Source: Achromobacter xylosoxidans (GTDB taxonomy: Bacteria > Pseudomonadota > Gammaproteobacteria > Burkholderiales > Burkholderiaceae_B). Taken from it: DNA of 52,638 nt. Position numbers and translations under genes: made by a program. How positions within the stretch are numbered: position 1 is the first letter of the stretch; the number at the start of each line of letters is the position of its first letter. Below the pieces are notes generated by a model that worked only from the letters and a program-made list of their open reading frames with translations, searched no databases and was not told the origin of the DNA. The DNA lies in NCBI RefSeq assembly GCF_002192695.1, contig NZ_MTLG01000023.1, forward strand, positions 1 to 52,638, given 5' to 3'. Shown piece by piece: positions 23,458 to 32,198 of this stretch.

Positions 23458-23923
23458 TGCCTAGAGCCGCGCGTTTTCGGCGCACCATCCATTCCGGGAT
23501 TCCAAAGCGGTCGGCAAGATAGTGGTCGAACCGCTTTCCAAGCTCTGCCAGTAGCTCAGGCGGCCATTGCATGTTCTCAAACGCGCGATCTTCTTTTTCC
23601 TGTTTTCTGGCGCTAACCTGATCCGCGAACGATGGGATGCCAAGCTCTTTTCTACGGGCCTTGACGGCCTGCGGGTCGATGTTTCCGAGCGCGGCTGCTG
23701 TTTCGGTATCGGGCATGCTTCCCAGCATGGCGTCTTGCTCTGCTGTCCAGGTTGCCGGAGCTATCGCATAGGTAGGTTTACAGGCTGCGATGCCGTGTCG
23801 CTCACGATGCTTTTTAACTTGAGCAATGGGAACGCCCCACAACGCGGCTAATTCACGATCCGGTTTTGTGCCGAGCTGGGCGCGACGCTCTTCCCAAAAT
23901 TGAGGGGGTGCGATGAAGGTCAT
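23393..23923 (-). CDS. Protein with three HTH-like repeats
   Basis: A 176-residue protein made of three similar ~45-residue units: LGTKPDRELAALWGVPIAQV..HRERHGI, LGSMPDTETAAALGNIDPQAV..RRKELGI, and LGKRFDHYLADRFGIPEWMV..KRAALGI. Each has an HTH-like pattern. The ATG at 23923 was chosen over a GTG at 24001 because AGGAG (23932-23936, minus strand) is well placed. The last ~20 residues run into the recombinase remnant, so the C-terminus may not be native. It is probably DNA-binding; role unknown. It follows upf31.0 in the same direction. Confidence 0.65.
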   Translation of the reverse strand: MTFIAPPQFWEERRAQLGTKPDRELAALWGVPIAQVKKHRERHGIAACKPTYAIAPATWTAEQDAMLGSMPDTETAAALGNIDPQAVKARRKELGIPSFADQVSARKQEKEDRAFENMQWPPELLAELGKRFDHYLADRFGIPEWMVRRKRAALGISEEPFSHLYETAPGSSPTPA

Positions 23924-24001
23924 AGTCAATCTCCTGTTTCGTCCATTTTGTAGATCGACCGAGCGGCGATCTACCGAATAATTGGCCGTTTTGGTTGACA
24001 C

Positions 24002-24676
24002 CTACTCGGCAGCTTCCAGCTCGCGCAGGCATTCCATGATGGCGGCCCGCTCCAGCGGGTCGAGCTTGGCGAGCTTCGCTTGCCAGCGGGCTTTCTTCCG
24101 CTTGATGCGCTCGCGCTCGCGGAAGTTGCTGCCCAGGTAGCGCAGATCGTGCAGGGCGTCCGGCTCCGGGTAGTTCATCCAGAGCCGTTCAATGGCGATG
24201 CCGCCGCGCGTCATCGCGTTGAACTCGATGGTGCGCCAGGTCGCCAGGGGCGAGCTGTCGTAGATCGGAGAGTCGTAGCCCGACACCATCACAGCACAGG
24301 GCAGGCCGGCCAACACGTCGAGCAGCCGCACGTGGTCGGCGTCGTCGTACTCGTGCCGGTACAGCTTGCCGCCGCGCCGGCTGTCCATCACATAGGGCGG
24401 ATCGACATAGACGAACTCGCGGCCGGTGAAGGCGTGGCCTTCCAGCCAGGCCACCGAGTCGCCGCAATGCAGCTCCAGGCCGGGCATTTCGCGCTGCTGC
24501 CACGCCTGGATCACCTCGCGGTCAATGTCGATCCCGATGCTACGCGCAGCCGGGCGCTTGCGCTCCAGGATGTTCCCGCCGCCCAGGTGCGTTTCGATGT
24601 ACGTGTCGTGAGGCGGGATGTTGTTGATGATCGTCTGGTAGACGCCGGCACCGCCCTTGCCGCCGGGGTATCTCAT
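24002..24676 (-). CDS. upf31.0: D12-class DNA adenine methyltransferase (Upf31.0-like)
   Basis: A 224-residue N6-adenine methyltransferase. It begins MRYPGGKGGAGVYQTIINNI (motif X/I region), continues with ETHLGGGNILERKRPA, and has the catalytic DPPY motif in FVYVDPPYVMDSRRGG. The start at 24676 was chosen because the longer in-frame TTG start at 24739 would translate a palindromic repeat. No cognate nuclease is adjacent, so it is an orphan methylase, as on other IncP-1beta plasmids. It may modify the plasmid against host restriction. Confidence 0.88.
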   Translation of the reverse strand: MRYPGGKGGAGVYQTIINNIPPHDTYIETHLGGGNILERKRPAARSIGIDIDREVIQAWQQREMPGLELHCGDSVAWLEGHAFTGREFVYVDPPYVMDSRRGGKLYRHEYDDADHVRLLDVLAGLPCAVMVSGYDSPIYDSSPLATWRTIEFNAMTRGGIAIERLWMNYPEPDALHDLRYLGSNFRERERIKRKKARWQAKLAKLDPLERAAIMECLRELEAAE

Positions 24677-24711
24677 GGCCTTCTTCCTGGAGTAAATCGG
24701 GGACTTGGCCA

Positions 24712-24823
24712 GCATCGTCAGAAATGGCGATGCTGTCAAGGGAAGCCGGCCGGGCCTGCATCGTCAGAGACGACGATGCCGAGCTGCTGGAGCGACCTGC
24801 AGCACCGCCAAAAATGGCGATGC
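24712..24823. repeat. Three 22-bp palindromic repeats between upf31.0 and upf30.5
   Basis: Units at 24712-24733, 24758-24779 (perfect GCATCGTC/GACGATGC arms) and 24802-24823, all in the opposite central orientation (GAAAT) to those at 4188-4356 and 19229-19346. Confidence 0.85.
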
Positions 24824-24831
24824 CGGATCGC

Positions 24832-25263
24832 TCAGTAGGTGGGGATGTAGACCACCTCAATGTCCACGCGCTGGTTCTCGCGCCGGCCCTCGGCCGTCGA
24901 GTTGTCGGCCACGAAGTCGGCGGCCGATGCGAAGTTCACCATGATCTTGAGCGGCGAGACGCCGCGCGCCACCAGGTACGACCTGGCCGACAGGGCACGG
25001 CGCAGTGCAAGGGCCTCGTCGGCCGCGCTAGGCCGTAGCGTGCTGGTGCGCCCGCTGATGTAGATGATTGCCGCATTCCTGGCGTCGGCCAGCAGCTCCA
25101 GGGCCTCGGGCGTCGGCTGGAACGTCGCGCTGCTGTCGGGGAAGGACACCGACACGCCCGACTTGATCGGCGTGCCGAAGTTGCCGGCGTCGCCGGCGGC
25201 CAGTGCGCTTTGCGCGCTGACCAGGAACGCCAGGGAGAGGGCCAGAAGAACGGGTTTTCGCAT
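24832..25263 (-). CDS. upf30.5: OmpA-like outer-membrane/periplasmic protein (Upf30.5-like)
   Basis: A 143-residue precursor with a signal peptide (MRKPVLLALSLAFLVSAQSA). The mature part resembles an OmpA-type peptidoglycan-binding domain: SVSFPDSSATFQPTPEALEL, IIYISGRTSTLRPSAADEAL, LRRALSARSYLVARGVSPLK and EGRRENQRVDIEV. The start at 25263 omits a short upstream extension. It is the last gene after trbP and may anchor the transfer apparatus to the wall. Confidence 0.82.
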   Translation of the reverse strand: MRKPVLLALSLAFLVSAQSALAAGDAGNFGTPIKSGVSVSFPDSSATFQPTPEALELLADARNAAIIYISGRTSTLRPSAADEALALRRALSARSYLVARGVSPLKIMVNFASAADFVADNSTAEGRRENQRVDIEVVYIPTY

Positions 25264-25278
25264 GGGGCAGGACTCCAA

Positions 25279-25977
25279 TCAGAAGAACAGGTAGCCGGCC
25301 TTGCTCATGGGGATGCGGATCAACCAGAGCGCGGCCAGGTGCAGCGGGTAATAGGCGTAGAAGGCCCAGCGCAGGCGCGGCAGGCGCACGTCCACACGCG
25401 AGGCCAGGAAGAGCACCGGCAGGGCCGCCAAGGCCCACAGGTTGCGATTGATGAACCACAGGGCCGCGCAGGCCAGCACCGCGACCGCCGCGGCCGCCCA
25501 GCTCGGCCGCCGCGTGTACGACCACACCGCCAGGCCGAAGGCCACGGCCGGCCACCAATATTCGACCGAGCTGCCGCCGACCAGGAACACCACGCCGGCG
25601 GCCGCCAGGTGCAGCTTGCCGCCACGTTCGACCAGGTAGGCCGTTGCCGTGACGACCAGCAGCGTGAACATCACGTTGAGCGGCCACCAACCGGCGTACA
25701 GGCCGCCGAGGGCCACGAAGGGCACCGAGGCCAGCGCGCCGAACACCGCCAGGCGTGACATGGTGCGGCCGTAAACGCCGCGTTCGAGCGTGCCCGGCCG
25801 GGCCAGGTTGTAGGCCAGGACGAACACGAAAAGAGGGAGCGCCACGCGGCCGGCCTCGAACAGCACCGGCAGCGTCGCGTTAAACAGGTACTTGTTGACG
25901 TGATCGCCGGTCATCAAGGCCAGGGCGAGCCACTTCAACGCTTCGACGGTTCCATCAGGAACCCGCAGAGCCTTCAT
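25279..25977 (-). CDS. trbP: TrbP, TraX-family membrane acetylase
   Basis: A 232-residue polytopic membrane protein. The N-terminus, EALKWLALALMTGDHVNKYL, and YYPLHLAALWLIRIPMS at the end are TraX-family hallmarks; F TraX N-acetylates pilin. RP4 TrbP is related but dispensable for transfer. About seven or eight hydrophobic segments are visible. The start at 25977 overlaps the trbO stop (ATGA); codons upstream are inside trbO. Confidence 0.9.
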   Translation of the reverse strand: MKALRVPDGTVEALKWLALALMTGDHVNKYLFNATLPVLFEAGRVALPLFVFVLAYNLARPGTLERGVYGRTMSRLAVFGALASVPFVALGGLYAGWWPLNVMFTLLVVTATAYLVERGGKLHLAAAGVVFLVGGSSVEYWWPAVAFGLAVWSYTRRPSWAAAAVAVLACAALWFINRNLWALAALPVLFLASRVDVRLPRLRWAFYAYYPLHLAALWLIRIPMSKAGYLFF

Positions 25978-26243
25978 CAGCGCCGGCCCCCGCGAATCGC
26001 GTAGGCGCGCAGCACCAGGAAGATGATGTAGAGCGCCGGCAGCGAAAGCACGAACGCGATGGGCTTGCCAATCCATGCTGGCAGCGCCCACAGCAGCAGC
26101 CCGAAGGCGAAGATCGGGCCAAGGCCCAACAGAAGCAAATCGAGCTGGTTCTTGGCCTGTCCTTCTGCCCACTTGCAATAGGCTTGAAGCACCCGGCCGA
26201 AGCCCAGCGTGTACCGCATCATGAAGGCGTGGAATTTGTCCAT
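25977..26243 (-). CDS. trbO: TrbO, small membrane protein
   Basis: An 88-residue protein with two hydrophobic segments (LLLLGLGPIFAFGLLLWALP and PIAFVLSLPALYIIFLVLRA). It matches TrbO in position and size, and is not known to be essential. A KorB box lies immediately upstream, and the stop overlaps trbP. Confidence 0.85.
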   Translation of the reverse strand: MDKFHAFMMRYTLGFGRVLQAYCKWAEGQAKNQLDLLLLGLGPIFAFGLLLWALPAWIGKPIAFVLSLPALYIIFLVLRAYAIRGGRR

Positions 26244-26244
26244 G

Positions 26245-26257
26245 TTTAGCCGCTAAA
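26245..26257. promoter_or_regulatory. KorB operator between trbN and trbO
   Basis: Perfect TTTAGCCGCTAAA directly upstream of the trbO ATG, inside the long trb operon. It overlaps where the ribosome-binding site would be. Confidence 0.88.
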
Positions 26258-26271
26258 TCGGAAGGGCCGGC

Positions 26272-26907
26272 CTACTCGGCCGACCCCTCGCGTGAAGTGT
26301 TGAAAGACACCGTGCGAGGCACATAGCCGGCCATCGTCACGCTGCGAGCTGCTGCGGCCGCCGGGGCGGCCTGCCGGGGTGCTGGTGCCGGCCTGGCCGC
26401 CGGCGTGGCTTGCTGGGCCACGGTGGCCGCCTGGCTCGGCATCGAGGGCGTGGCACCAGCCTTCGTCACGTCGAGCGTGACGAACCGGGCTTCGAGCCAA
26501 TCGGCCCACTTCGATGCCTTGCGCATCAAGTCGGCCCGATACACCGCGTTGTACTGCGGCGTGCGCGAGTGGTAATTCGCCGCCTTCGTCCAAAGATCGC
26601 CCTTGTCGTTGCGGATGTGCATCCGCAGCCGCCAGGCGGCCAGGTCGAACGAGTAGCAGCCAGCGGCCGCCACATCGTTCGCCGTGATGCCGTACCGGGC
26701 CAGGTCGCCCAGGTACGCGGTGTTGAACTGCATCGGGCCAACGTCATGCGTGCCATTCGAGTTGCGCACCCACTGGCCCGGCTTGCCGCCCTCTTTCTCG
26801 GCGACGGCCAACACAATGTTGACCGGCACCTCGTACTTCACGGCGGCCGAGATCGAGCAGACGACGCGCTCCTGGAGCTGCGGCGGCAGATCGGCGAAGA
26901 ACGGCAT
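26272..26907 (-). CDS. trbN: TrbN, lytic transglycosylase-like protein
   Basis: A 211-residue protein with a VirB1/Slt-type domain: the catalytic Glu is in VLAVAEKEGGKPGQWV (~residue 37), followed by GPMQFNTAYLGDLARYGI and AWRLRMHIRN. It should open peptidoglycan for the mating channel. It is Ala/Pro-rich at the C-terminus (~165-195). A clear signal peptide is not seen at the chosen start. Confidence 0.9.
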   Translation of the reverse strand: MPFFADLPPQLQERVVCSISAAVKYEVPVNIVLAVAEKEGGKPGQWVRNSNGTHDVGPMQFNTAYLGDLARYGITANDVAAAGCYSFDLAAWRLRMHIRNDKGDLWTKAANYHSRTPQYNAVYRADLMRKASKWADWLEARFVTLDVTKAGATPSMPSQAATVAQQATPAARPAPAPRQAAPAAAAARSVTMAGYVPRTVSFNTSREGSAE

Positions 26908-26920
26908 GCCCTCCCCTCCC

Positions 26921-27505
26921 TCAGTTCAGCCAGGACTGACGGCGGCGCTCTTCGTCCTCGCGCCGGATGCGTTCGTTGTACTCGGCCAGGGCGCGGTCAT
27001 AGTCCCGCGCTTCGACCCAATAGCCGCCCCGCTCTGGCGTTCCGACATAGCGCGGCAGTGTGCCGCTGCTGGTGAAGTCGGTGTAGGCGTGGCCGGTGTA
27101 GGCCGCGCAGAAGTCGGGCATCTGGTTGCTGATGTACGTGCGGCCGTCATCGCCGCCCGTCCAAACCAGCATGGTCGAGTTCAGCGACTGCGCATCGCAG
27201 CGGCCGGCACCTTGCGAGATCGCCGACACGAGCGACTGCATCTGCGGCGTCTGGTTGGCGACCGGGCAGAGCTGGAGGAAGTTCGCGCGTGCGCGGATCG
27301 TGTCGGAGAGCTTGCGCTTCGTGATGTTGAAGTACCGCGACAGCGAAGGTGTGCATTCGCTCGGGCGCGTGCCCGACGACAGGCACAGGATCGCCTCGCA
27401 GGCCAGGCGCGTGTCGCCGGTCAGCACGTCTTGCGCGCTGGCCGGGCCGGCGGTCGATCCGAGGGCCACCACGAGGGCGGCCAGGGCAAACAGTTTTTTC
27501 TTCAT
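26921..27505 (-). CDS. trbM: TrbM, periplasmic transfer protein
   Basis: A 194-residue precursor with a signal peptide (MKKKLFALAALVVALGSTAG, cleavage near SAQ). The mature part contains several cysteines (CEAILCLSSG, CTPSL, LCPVAN, CDAQ, FCAAY), suggesting disulphides. It matches TrbM (TrbM/KikA family) between trbL and trbN. Function in transfer is not established. Confidence 0.9.
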   Translation of the reverse strand: MKKKLFALAALVVALGSTAGPASAQDVLTGDTRLACEAILCLSSGTRPSECTPSLSRYFNITKRKLSDTIRARANFLQLCPVANQTPQMQSLVSAISQGAGRCDAQSLNSTMLVWTGGDDGRTYISNQMPDFCAAYTGHAYTDFTSSGTLPRYVGTPERGGYWVEARDYDRALAEYNERIRREDEERRRQSWLN

Positions 27506-27521
27506 GATGGACTCTCCTTGG

Positions 27522-29255
27522 TTACGCAGTTGTGCCGTCGCGGCCTTGCTCGCGGTTGGCGAACGCGGCTACTTCGGACTCGGGATCGGCATCGGCTGGG
27601 CCGCCTGCCAGGCTGTTGTCGCCGAAGCTCGGCGCGGGCTGCTGGTCGGGCACGTCGATGTTCTCGGCCGTGCCGCTTCCTTGCGCCTTGATCGCGGCGG
27701 CGATCTTTCCGCCGGTGGTGTCGGCGATCCGTTCGGCTGCGGCTTCGCGCAGGCTCGCGGCCTTGGCCTTGGCAACATCGGCGGTTCCCTTCGCCAAGTT
27801 CGCGCCGGCGTCGGCCGCGATGCGGCCGGCCGTGCCGAGCGCCGAGGCGGCCGACGCGAGCAAGCCGGGGCCGGTGCTGCCCGGCGCGGCCTGCTGGCCG
27901 CCCTGCTGCCCCTGCCCTGCCCCGCCGGCGGGCTTGGGTTCGTTCTTGGCGGCCTTGTCCGCACCGTTGCCGGTGCTGGCGGTCGAGCCGCTGCCCTGGC
28001 CGCCGGCGCCGGCCTTGTCGCCGCCCTTCTCGCCACCCTTCGAGCTGCCCGAGCTGCTGCCGGTCGAGGTGCTACCGCCACCCGACGACGAGCCGCCACC
28101 GGAGCCGCCGCTAAAGCCCGCAGCCTGCGCGAAGGGCGTGCCGCCGGTGCCGGCGTCGCCACCGCCACCGCCTGAACCACCGCCCGAGCTGCCGCCACCA
28201 GAGAAGGCCGACATCACGTCCGTGCCTGCCGACACGTTCTCATTGGCCTTCGAGAAGGCGGCCATGACGGCCGAGGCACCGCCGGCGGCCGAGGCCGCGC
28301 CGGCGGCCAGAGCTGCGCCGCCAGTGGCGGCCGCTGCTGCTGCCATGCCTGCGGCACCCAGCGCAGCGCCTGCACCGAACTGACCGATGCCGGCACCGCC
28401 CACGCTCGCGCCGGTGATGATCCCGGCGATGAGCGGCGGAATCTTGTTGGTCAACGCCAGAAGGATGATGACGACGATCAGCATCACGCCCATTTCCTTG
28501 AGGCTGATGCCGGCGCTCATGCGCGCGTAGTAGTCATCGAGGAAGGTCTTGCCGATGCCCACCAGGAGCACCATTGCGAAGAGCTGCGCGGCCACGCCCA
28601 GGACGACCTTGTAGTAGTTGATCGCCATGTCGGAAGTCCAACGCGAACCACCGAAGCCGAGGAAGAACACGCCGCCGTAGGCCAGCACCCAGCCCGACGC
28701 GAGCAGCAGGAGCATGTTGACGCCGACCAGGGCCAGGATGACCAGGATCGCCACGGCCATGAGGATGCCGGCCATGCTGTCCACCGGCGACCACACCGAG
28801 GACTGATCCATCACCTTGTCGAAGATCGCAAAGCCCACGTCCACGATGCCCGAGGGCGATAGCGCATTGCCCAGGCCCGTCGCGTTGCCGGCGAGCTGCC
28901 GCAACGACGCATAGATGGACGATGCGAAGTTAGGGCCGTTGGTCAGCGCCCACCAGAAGAAGCCGGTAAAGATCGTGAAGCGGACGAACTCCGCGAAGAA
29001 CTCGCCAATGTCGGCCTTGCGCAAGGCCATCATGCCGAACGTCCAGACCATCGAGATCACAACCAGCGTCCAGAAGAGCCAGGTTGCGGCCGTGGTGATG
29101 ACACCGGCCCAGCCGCTCGCGGCGGCCTGGTAGCGATCCAGCACGCTATCGAACACGCCGGCGTTGTCGATGGCCGCGTGGGCATCGACCGCGAAGAACG
29201 CCAGCCAGACGAACAGCGGCAGGGCGAGGGTTTTTAGATTGGCTGGCATTCTCAT
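27522..29255 (-). CDS. trbL: TrbL, VirB6-type inner-membrane channel protein
   Basis: A 577-residue polytopic protein. After a signal-like start (residues ~8-26) come membrane segments (WAGVITTAATWLFWTLVVIS, AGILMAVAILVILALVGVNM, MLIVVIILLALTNKIPPLIA). Then there is a Gly/Ala/Ser-rich low-complexity stretch (about residues 350-470) and a charged tail. This layout is typical of TrbL/VirB6. The start at 29255 was chosen because upstream codons overlap trbK. Confidence 0.92.
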   Translation of the reverse strand: MRMPANLKTLALPLFVWLAFFAVDAHAAIDNAGVFDSVLDRYQAAASGWAGVITTAATWLFWTLVVISMVWTFGMMALRKADIGEFFAEFVRFTIFTGFFWWALTNGPNFASSIYASLRQLAGNATGLGNALSPSGIVDVGFAIFDKVMDQSSVWSPVDSMAGILMAVAILVILALVGVNMLLLLASGWVLAYGGVFFLGFGGSRWTSDMAINYYKVVLGVAAQLFAMVLLVGIGKTFLDDYYARMSAGISLKEMGVMLIVVIILLALTNKIPPLIAGIITGASVGGAGIGQFGAGAALGAAGMAAAAAATGGAALAAGAASAAGGASAVMAAFSKANENVSAGTDVMSAFSGGGSSGGGSGGGGGDAGTGGTPFAQAAGFSGGSGGGSSSGGGSTSTGSSSGSSKGGEKGGDKAGAGGQGSGSTASTGNGADKAAKNEPKPAGGAGQGQQGGQQAAPGSTGPGLLASAASALGTAGRIAADAGANLAKGTADVAKAKAASLREAAAERIADTTGGKIAAAIKAQGSGTAENIDVPDQQPAPSFGDNSLAGGPADADPESEVAAFANREQGRDGTTA

Positions 29256-29265
29256 CGTCAGCACC

Positions 29266-29493
29266 TCACCATTCGCGTTTCGGGCTGGGCTTGAACTCCC
29301 CACCACGACGCAAGCACAGCGACGAGAAAGCCTGCTGGACGCCCTTGTCCTCGATCTTGGCGATGTTCTCGGGCTTGCAGTTCTCGTCGTTCACTTCCGG
29401 CATGGGGGCCGTGGCCGGCTTGTTGTCGCAGCCGGCGACCAAGGCCGCCACGAGGGCGGCCGAGGCCAAGGACAGAGCCTTGATTGCTTTCAT
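29266..29493 (-). CDS. trbK: TrbK, entry-exclusion lipoprotein
   Basis: A 75-residue lipoprotein with a lipobox LVAGC at ~18-22 and the short mature motif PMPEVNDENC, later SLCLRRGGEFKPS. TrbK alone mediates IncP entry exclusion in RK2 by blocking DNA uptake from other IncP donors. A clear paralogue is encoded at 9179-9454. Confidence 0.93.
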   Translation of the reverse strand: MKAIKALSLASAALVAALVAGCDNKPATAPMPEVNDENCKPENIAKIEDKGVQQAFSSLCLRRGGEFKPSPKREW

Positions 29494-29502
29494 GAATCCC
29501 CC

Positions 29503-30267
29503 TTACCAGGTGCGCGCCGGGCTGGCCCGGTAGCTGCCCTGGCGCAGTTGTGCGGCCGCTGCCGCCTGCTGGGCTTCCTTGTCGGCGTCGGCCTGCATCT
29601 TGGTTGCCACCGCGTTCTGCTGCGCGATCAACAGGCCGCGAATCTGCAAGAGCTGGTTGGCCTGCTGGCTGGCGAGCTGGTTGGCGTAGCCGATGGCCTG
29701 CATCTGCCCGGTTGCGCCCTGCGCCGAGGACTGGAGCCGCTGCAACGTCGCCGCGTCGGCGGTCAGGTTGTCTTGCTGCTTGTCGAGGCCCTTGAACAAG
29801 GCATCGTTGGCCTTCTTCTGCGACTCGCTGGCGAGCTGCTGCACGTTCTTCATGGCCGTCCACTCGGCGGCCGAGCAGCCGGTAGCCGAGAAGCACGGCG
29901 ACCCCTTGTAGTAGTTCACGTCCTGGAACTTGCCGATGTAGCTGTCCAGGCTGCCGAGCTGGTTCTTGTAGTAGTTCAGCGTGTTGGTCGCATTCATCAA
30001 CCCGTTGATGGTCGATTGCGCCTGATCCCAGATATACGCGGCCGGGGCCATCGTGTTCTGGAGCTGGTTTTGATACTGCTGGAGCTGGGTGCTGTACTGC
30101 TCAATTTGCTTGAGCGTTTGGGCCACCGATTCGATAGCCGTCATGATGTTCTGCGACAGGTTGGTGCCGTCGATGACGGGGATACCAGCCTCCACAGGCG
30201 TGACCATCAACGTGCTCGAAACAGCGACGACGAGGGCCAATTTAGCGGCTAAAAACTTCTGCTTCAT
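29503..30267 (-). CDS. trbJ: TrbJ, VirB5-like periplasmic protein
   Basis: A 254-residue precursor with a signal peptide (about residues 1-28, ending VEAG). The mature protein is long and helical, with Gln/Asn-rich stretches (IEQYSTQLQQYQNQLQNTMA). The family is a minor pilus/tip component of the mating channel. A KorB box lies at its 5' end (30241-30253). Confidence 0.92.
   Translation of the reverse strand: MKQKFLAAKLALVVAVSSTLMVTPVEAGIPVIDGTNLSQNIMTAIESVAQTLKQIEQYSTQLQQYQNQLQNTMAPAAYIWDQAQSTINGLMNATNTLNYYKNQLGSLDSYIGKFQDVNYYKGSPCFSATGCSAAEWTAMKNVQQLASESQKKANDALFKGLDKQQDNLTADAATLQRLQSSAQGATGQMQAIGYANQLASQQANQLLQIRGLLIAQQNAVATKMQADADKEAQQAAAAAQLRQGSYRASPARTW
30241..30253. promoter_or_regulatory. 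KorB operator inside the trbJ start region
   Basis: Perfect TTTAGCGGCTAAA within the signal-peptide codons of trbJ. It is the only visible KorB box in the 8-kb trbB-to-trbJ stretch. Confidence 0.87.
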
Positions 30268-30284
30268 GGTGCTCTCCTATGGCG

Positions 30285-31703
30285 TTAGTAGTCGAAGGAA
30301 CGGTAGGGCTTGGAAAACGTCATGTCCTTCGTAACCACGACGTTGAAGCGATAGCCGGGCCGGATTTCCAGCGTGGGCGAAATGCTCAGGTTCTTGGCGA
30401 TGAGCTGCGCCGTGACTTGGCCGAGCTGCTGGCCGAGGGCTTCGCTTAGGGCACTGCTGGCGCTCGGTGCGCCGTAGGTGTTTTGGGCCTGGTTCTGGCG
30501 TTGGCTGTAGGTGATGCCAGCCGTCACCCCGGACATGAGGAAGGCCGAACCGAACAGGCGCACATAGTGGTTGTTCACCTGATCGTTGAAGCCCGCGTAC
30601 CCGGCGCTGTCCGCGCCCGGCATCGCGCCAATGTCCATCGCCTTGCCATCGGGGAACACGATGCGCTGCCACGCGACCAGCACGCGCGCCTGGCCGTAGG
30701 CCACATCGCTCGAATACGAGCCGACGAGCCGCGAGCCTTGCGGGATCAACAGATGCTTGCCGGTCGGCGTGTCGTACACGTCCTGCGCGACCTGGGCCAT
30801 GATTTGGCCCGGCAGATCGGAGTTGATGCCCGAAATGAGCGTGGCCGGCACCACGAAGCCGGCGCGCAGCTCGAACGGCGTGCGCGGCGCTTCCGGCTGC
30901 GAATCCAGCTTCCAGCGGTCGCCCTGCCCACCCTGGCCGAACTGCGCCATGCTGTTGCGCCCGCCGCCGCTGGTCGAGGTTTGCAGGAGCTGCGGCGCAC
31001 CGCCCGCGCCCATGCCGCCGGCGGCCGGGGCCGCGCTGCCACCGACGCCCATGCCGCGAATCTGCGCCAGGCGCGCTTGATAGGCGGCGGTCGGATCGTT
31101 GCTGCGCTGCGCGTCGATTTGCTGCTGCACCGCTGCGATGCGGTTCAGCATTTCATCGCGCGTCTGCGGCGTGCTGGTGTAGGTGCTCGGGCCACCAGGC
31201 GCGGAGCCGTTGCTACGCGGAGCATCCACGCGCACGGTGGTCTTGGCTTTCACGGCCTCGCCGAACATCTGCATCTTCGCCATGCGGATGCGCTGGGCCT
31301 CGTCGTCGTTCACCGGCTGGCCGGGGTTGCCAGGGTTCGCCGGCGGGGCCGGCGGCGCGTCCGGGTTGGACGGCCGCGCGATCTCCAGGGGGGCCGAGGC
31401 GGGGCCGGTCGGCATGTCGGGCACCTTGAGCGGGCTTGCCGGCTCGATCAAGCCGCCGGTCTTGTCGCCCGCGATCTCCTTGGCGAACATCGACGTGCTG
31501 CCGGCCTTCTCCTTCGGGCCATCCGCCGGCGCGTTCTGCTTGGCCGCGCGATCCGCCGCGACCAGGGCCATGACCAGCACGAACGACAGCAGGACGCCGC
31601 CGAGGATGTACATGGGCATGTTGTTGACGCGACGGACGCCCGCCTTCTTGGACACTTCGCCAGGCGAAGCGTCAGGTGCCATCTGATCGGCGTTTTCAGT
31701 CAT
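30285..31703 (-). CDS. trbI: TrbI, VirB10-type channel scaffold
   Basis: A 472-residue protein with an N-terminal cytoplasmic tail, one membrane segment (MYILGGVLLSFVLVMALVAA, ~31-50), a Pro-rich linker (~95-130) and a VirB10 C-terminal beta-domain (~270-460), including LLIPQGSRLVGSYSSDVAYG. It spans the envelope and links inner and outer complexes. Confidence 0.94.
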   Translation of the reverse strand: MTENADQMAPDASPGEVSKKAGVRRVNNMPMYILGGVLLSFVLVMALVAADRAAKQNAPADGPKEKAGSTSMFAKEIAGDKTGGLIEPASPLKVPDMPTGPASAPLEIARPSNPDAPPAPPANPGNPGQPVNDDEAQRIRMAKMQMFGEAVKAKTTVRVDAPRSNGSAPGGPSTYTSTPQTRDEMLNRIAAVQQQIDAQRSNDPTAAYQARLAQIRGMGVGGSAAPAAGGMGAGGAPQLLQTSTSGGGRNSMAQFGQGGQGDRWKLDSQPEAPRTPFELRAGFVVPATLISGINSDLPGQIMAQVAQDVYDTPTGKHLLIPQGSRLVGSYSSDVAYGQARVLVAWQRIVFPDGKAMDIGAMPGADSAGYAGFNDQVNNHYVRLFGSAFLMSGVTAGITYSQRQNQAQNTYGAPSASSALSEALGQQLGQVTAQLIAKNLSISPTLEIRPGYRFNVVVTKDMTFSKPYRSFDY

Positions 31704-31707
31704 GGCG

Positions 31708-32196
31708 TCACTCCTTGCGCACCCAGTACCCGGCCGGCGCGAACGTGCCGTTTTGCGCCAGGTACGGGCGGGTGATGGATTGGTTGCCGACCATCAAGGT
31801 CAGGCGGTACAGGTTCGAGTCGCCGGCCTGGTCGAGCACATAGCGCAGCGGCAGGCCGCCCGGCGCGGCCGTGGTGGCCGGTGCGCTCGGCTGCGATGCG
31901 GCCGAGGCCGGGGCCTGCGCGGAAGCGCCGGCCGGGGCGAACTCCAGGAGGGCATAGCCCTTGTCGCGCAGCGACTTGACCAGGGCCTGGCCGAACGGGT
32001 CGGGCGTCGGCTGTTGCAGCTCCAGGCGCGTGCGCGCCGGCGCGTACAGCGTGGCGAGCTGCTGCACCGCGTCGGCGGCGAGCTTCTGCTGATCGAGCGC
32101 GGCCGACTGGACGAAGTTGCCGTACTGGCCGGTGGTGGCGCAGCCGCCGAGGCCCAGGGCGAGGGCGAGCAGCGCGAGAGAGACGATCTTGCGCAT
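31708..32196 (-). CDS. trbH: TrbH, outer-membrane lipoprotein
   Basis: A 162-residue lipoprotein (lipobox LGGCAT near residue 19). The ATG at 32196 was preferred to a GTG at 32202 because GGAGGAAG sits seven bases upstream. The function is VirB7-like in position, stabilising the TrbG/TrbI core, though sequence similarity to VirB7 is not visible. Confidence 0.87.
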   Translation of the reverse strand: MRKIVSLALLALALGLGGCATTGQYGNFVQSAALDQQKLAADAVQQLATLYAPARTRLELQQPTPDPFGQALVKSLRDKGYALLEFAPAGASAQAPASAASQPSAPATTAAPGGLPLRYVLDQAGDSNLYRLTLMVGNQSITRPYLAQNGTFAPAGYWVRKE

Positions 32197-32198
32197 GG

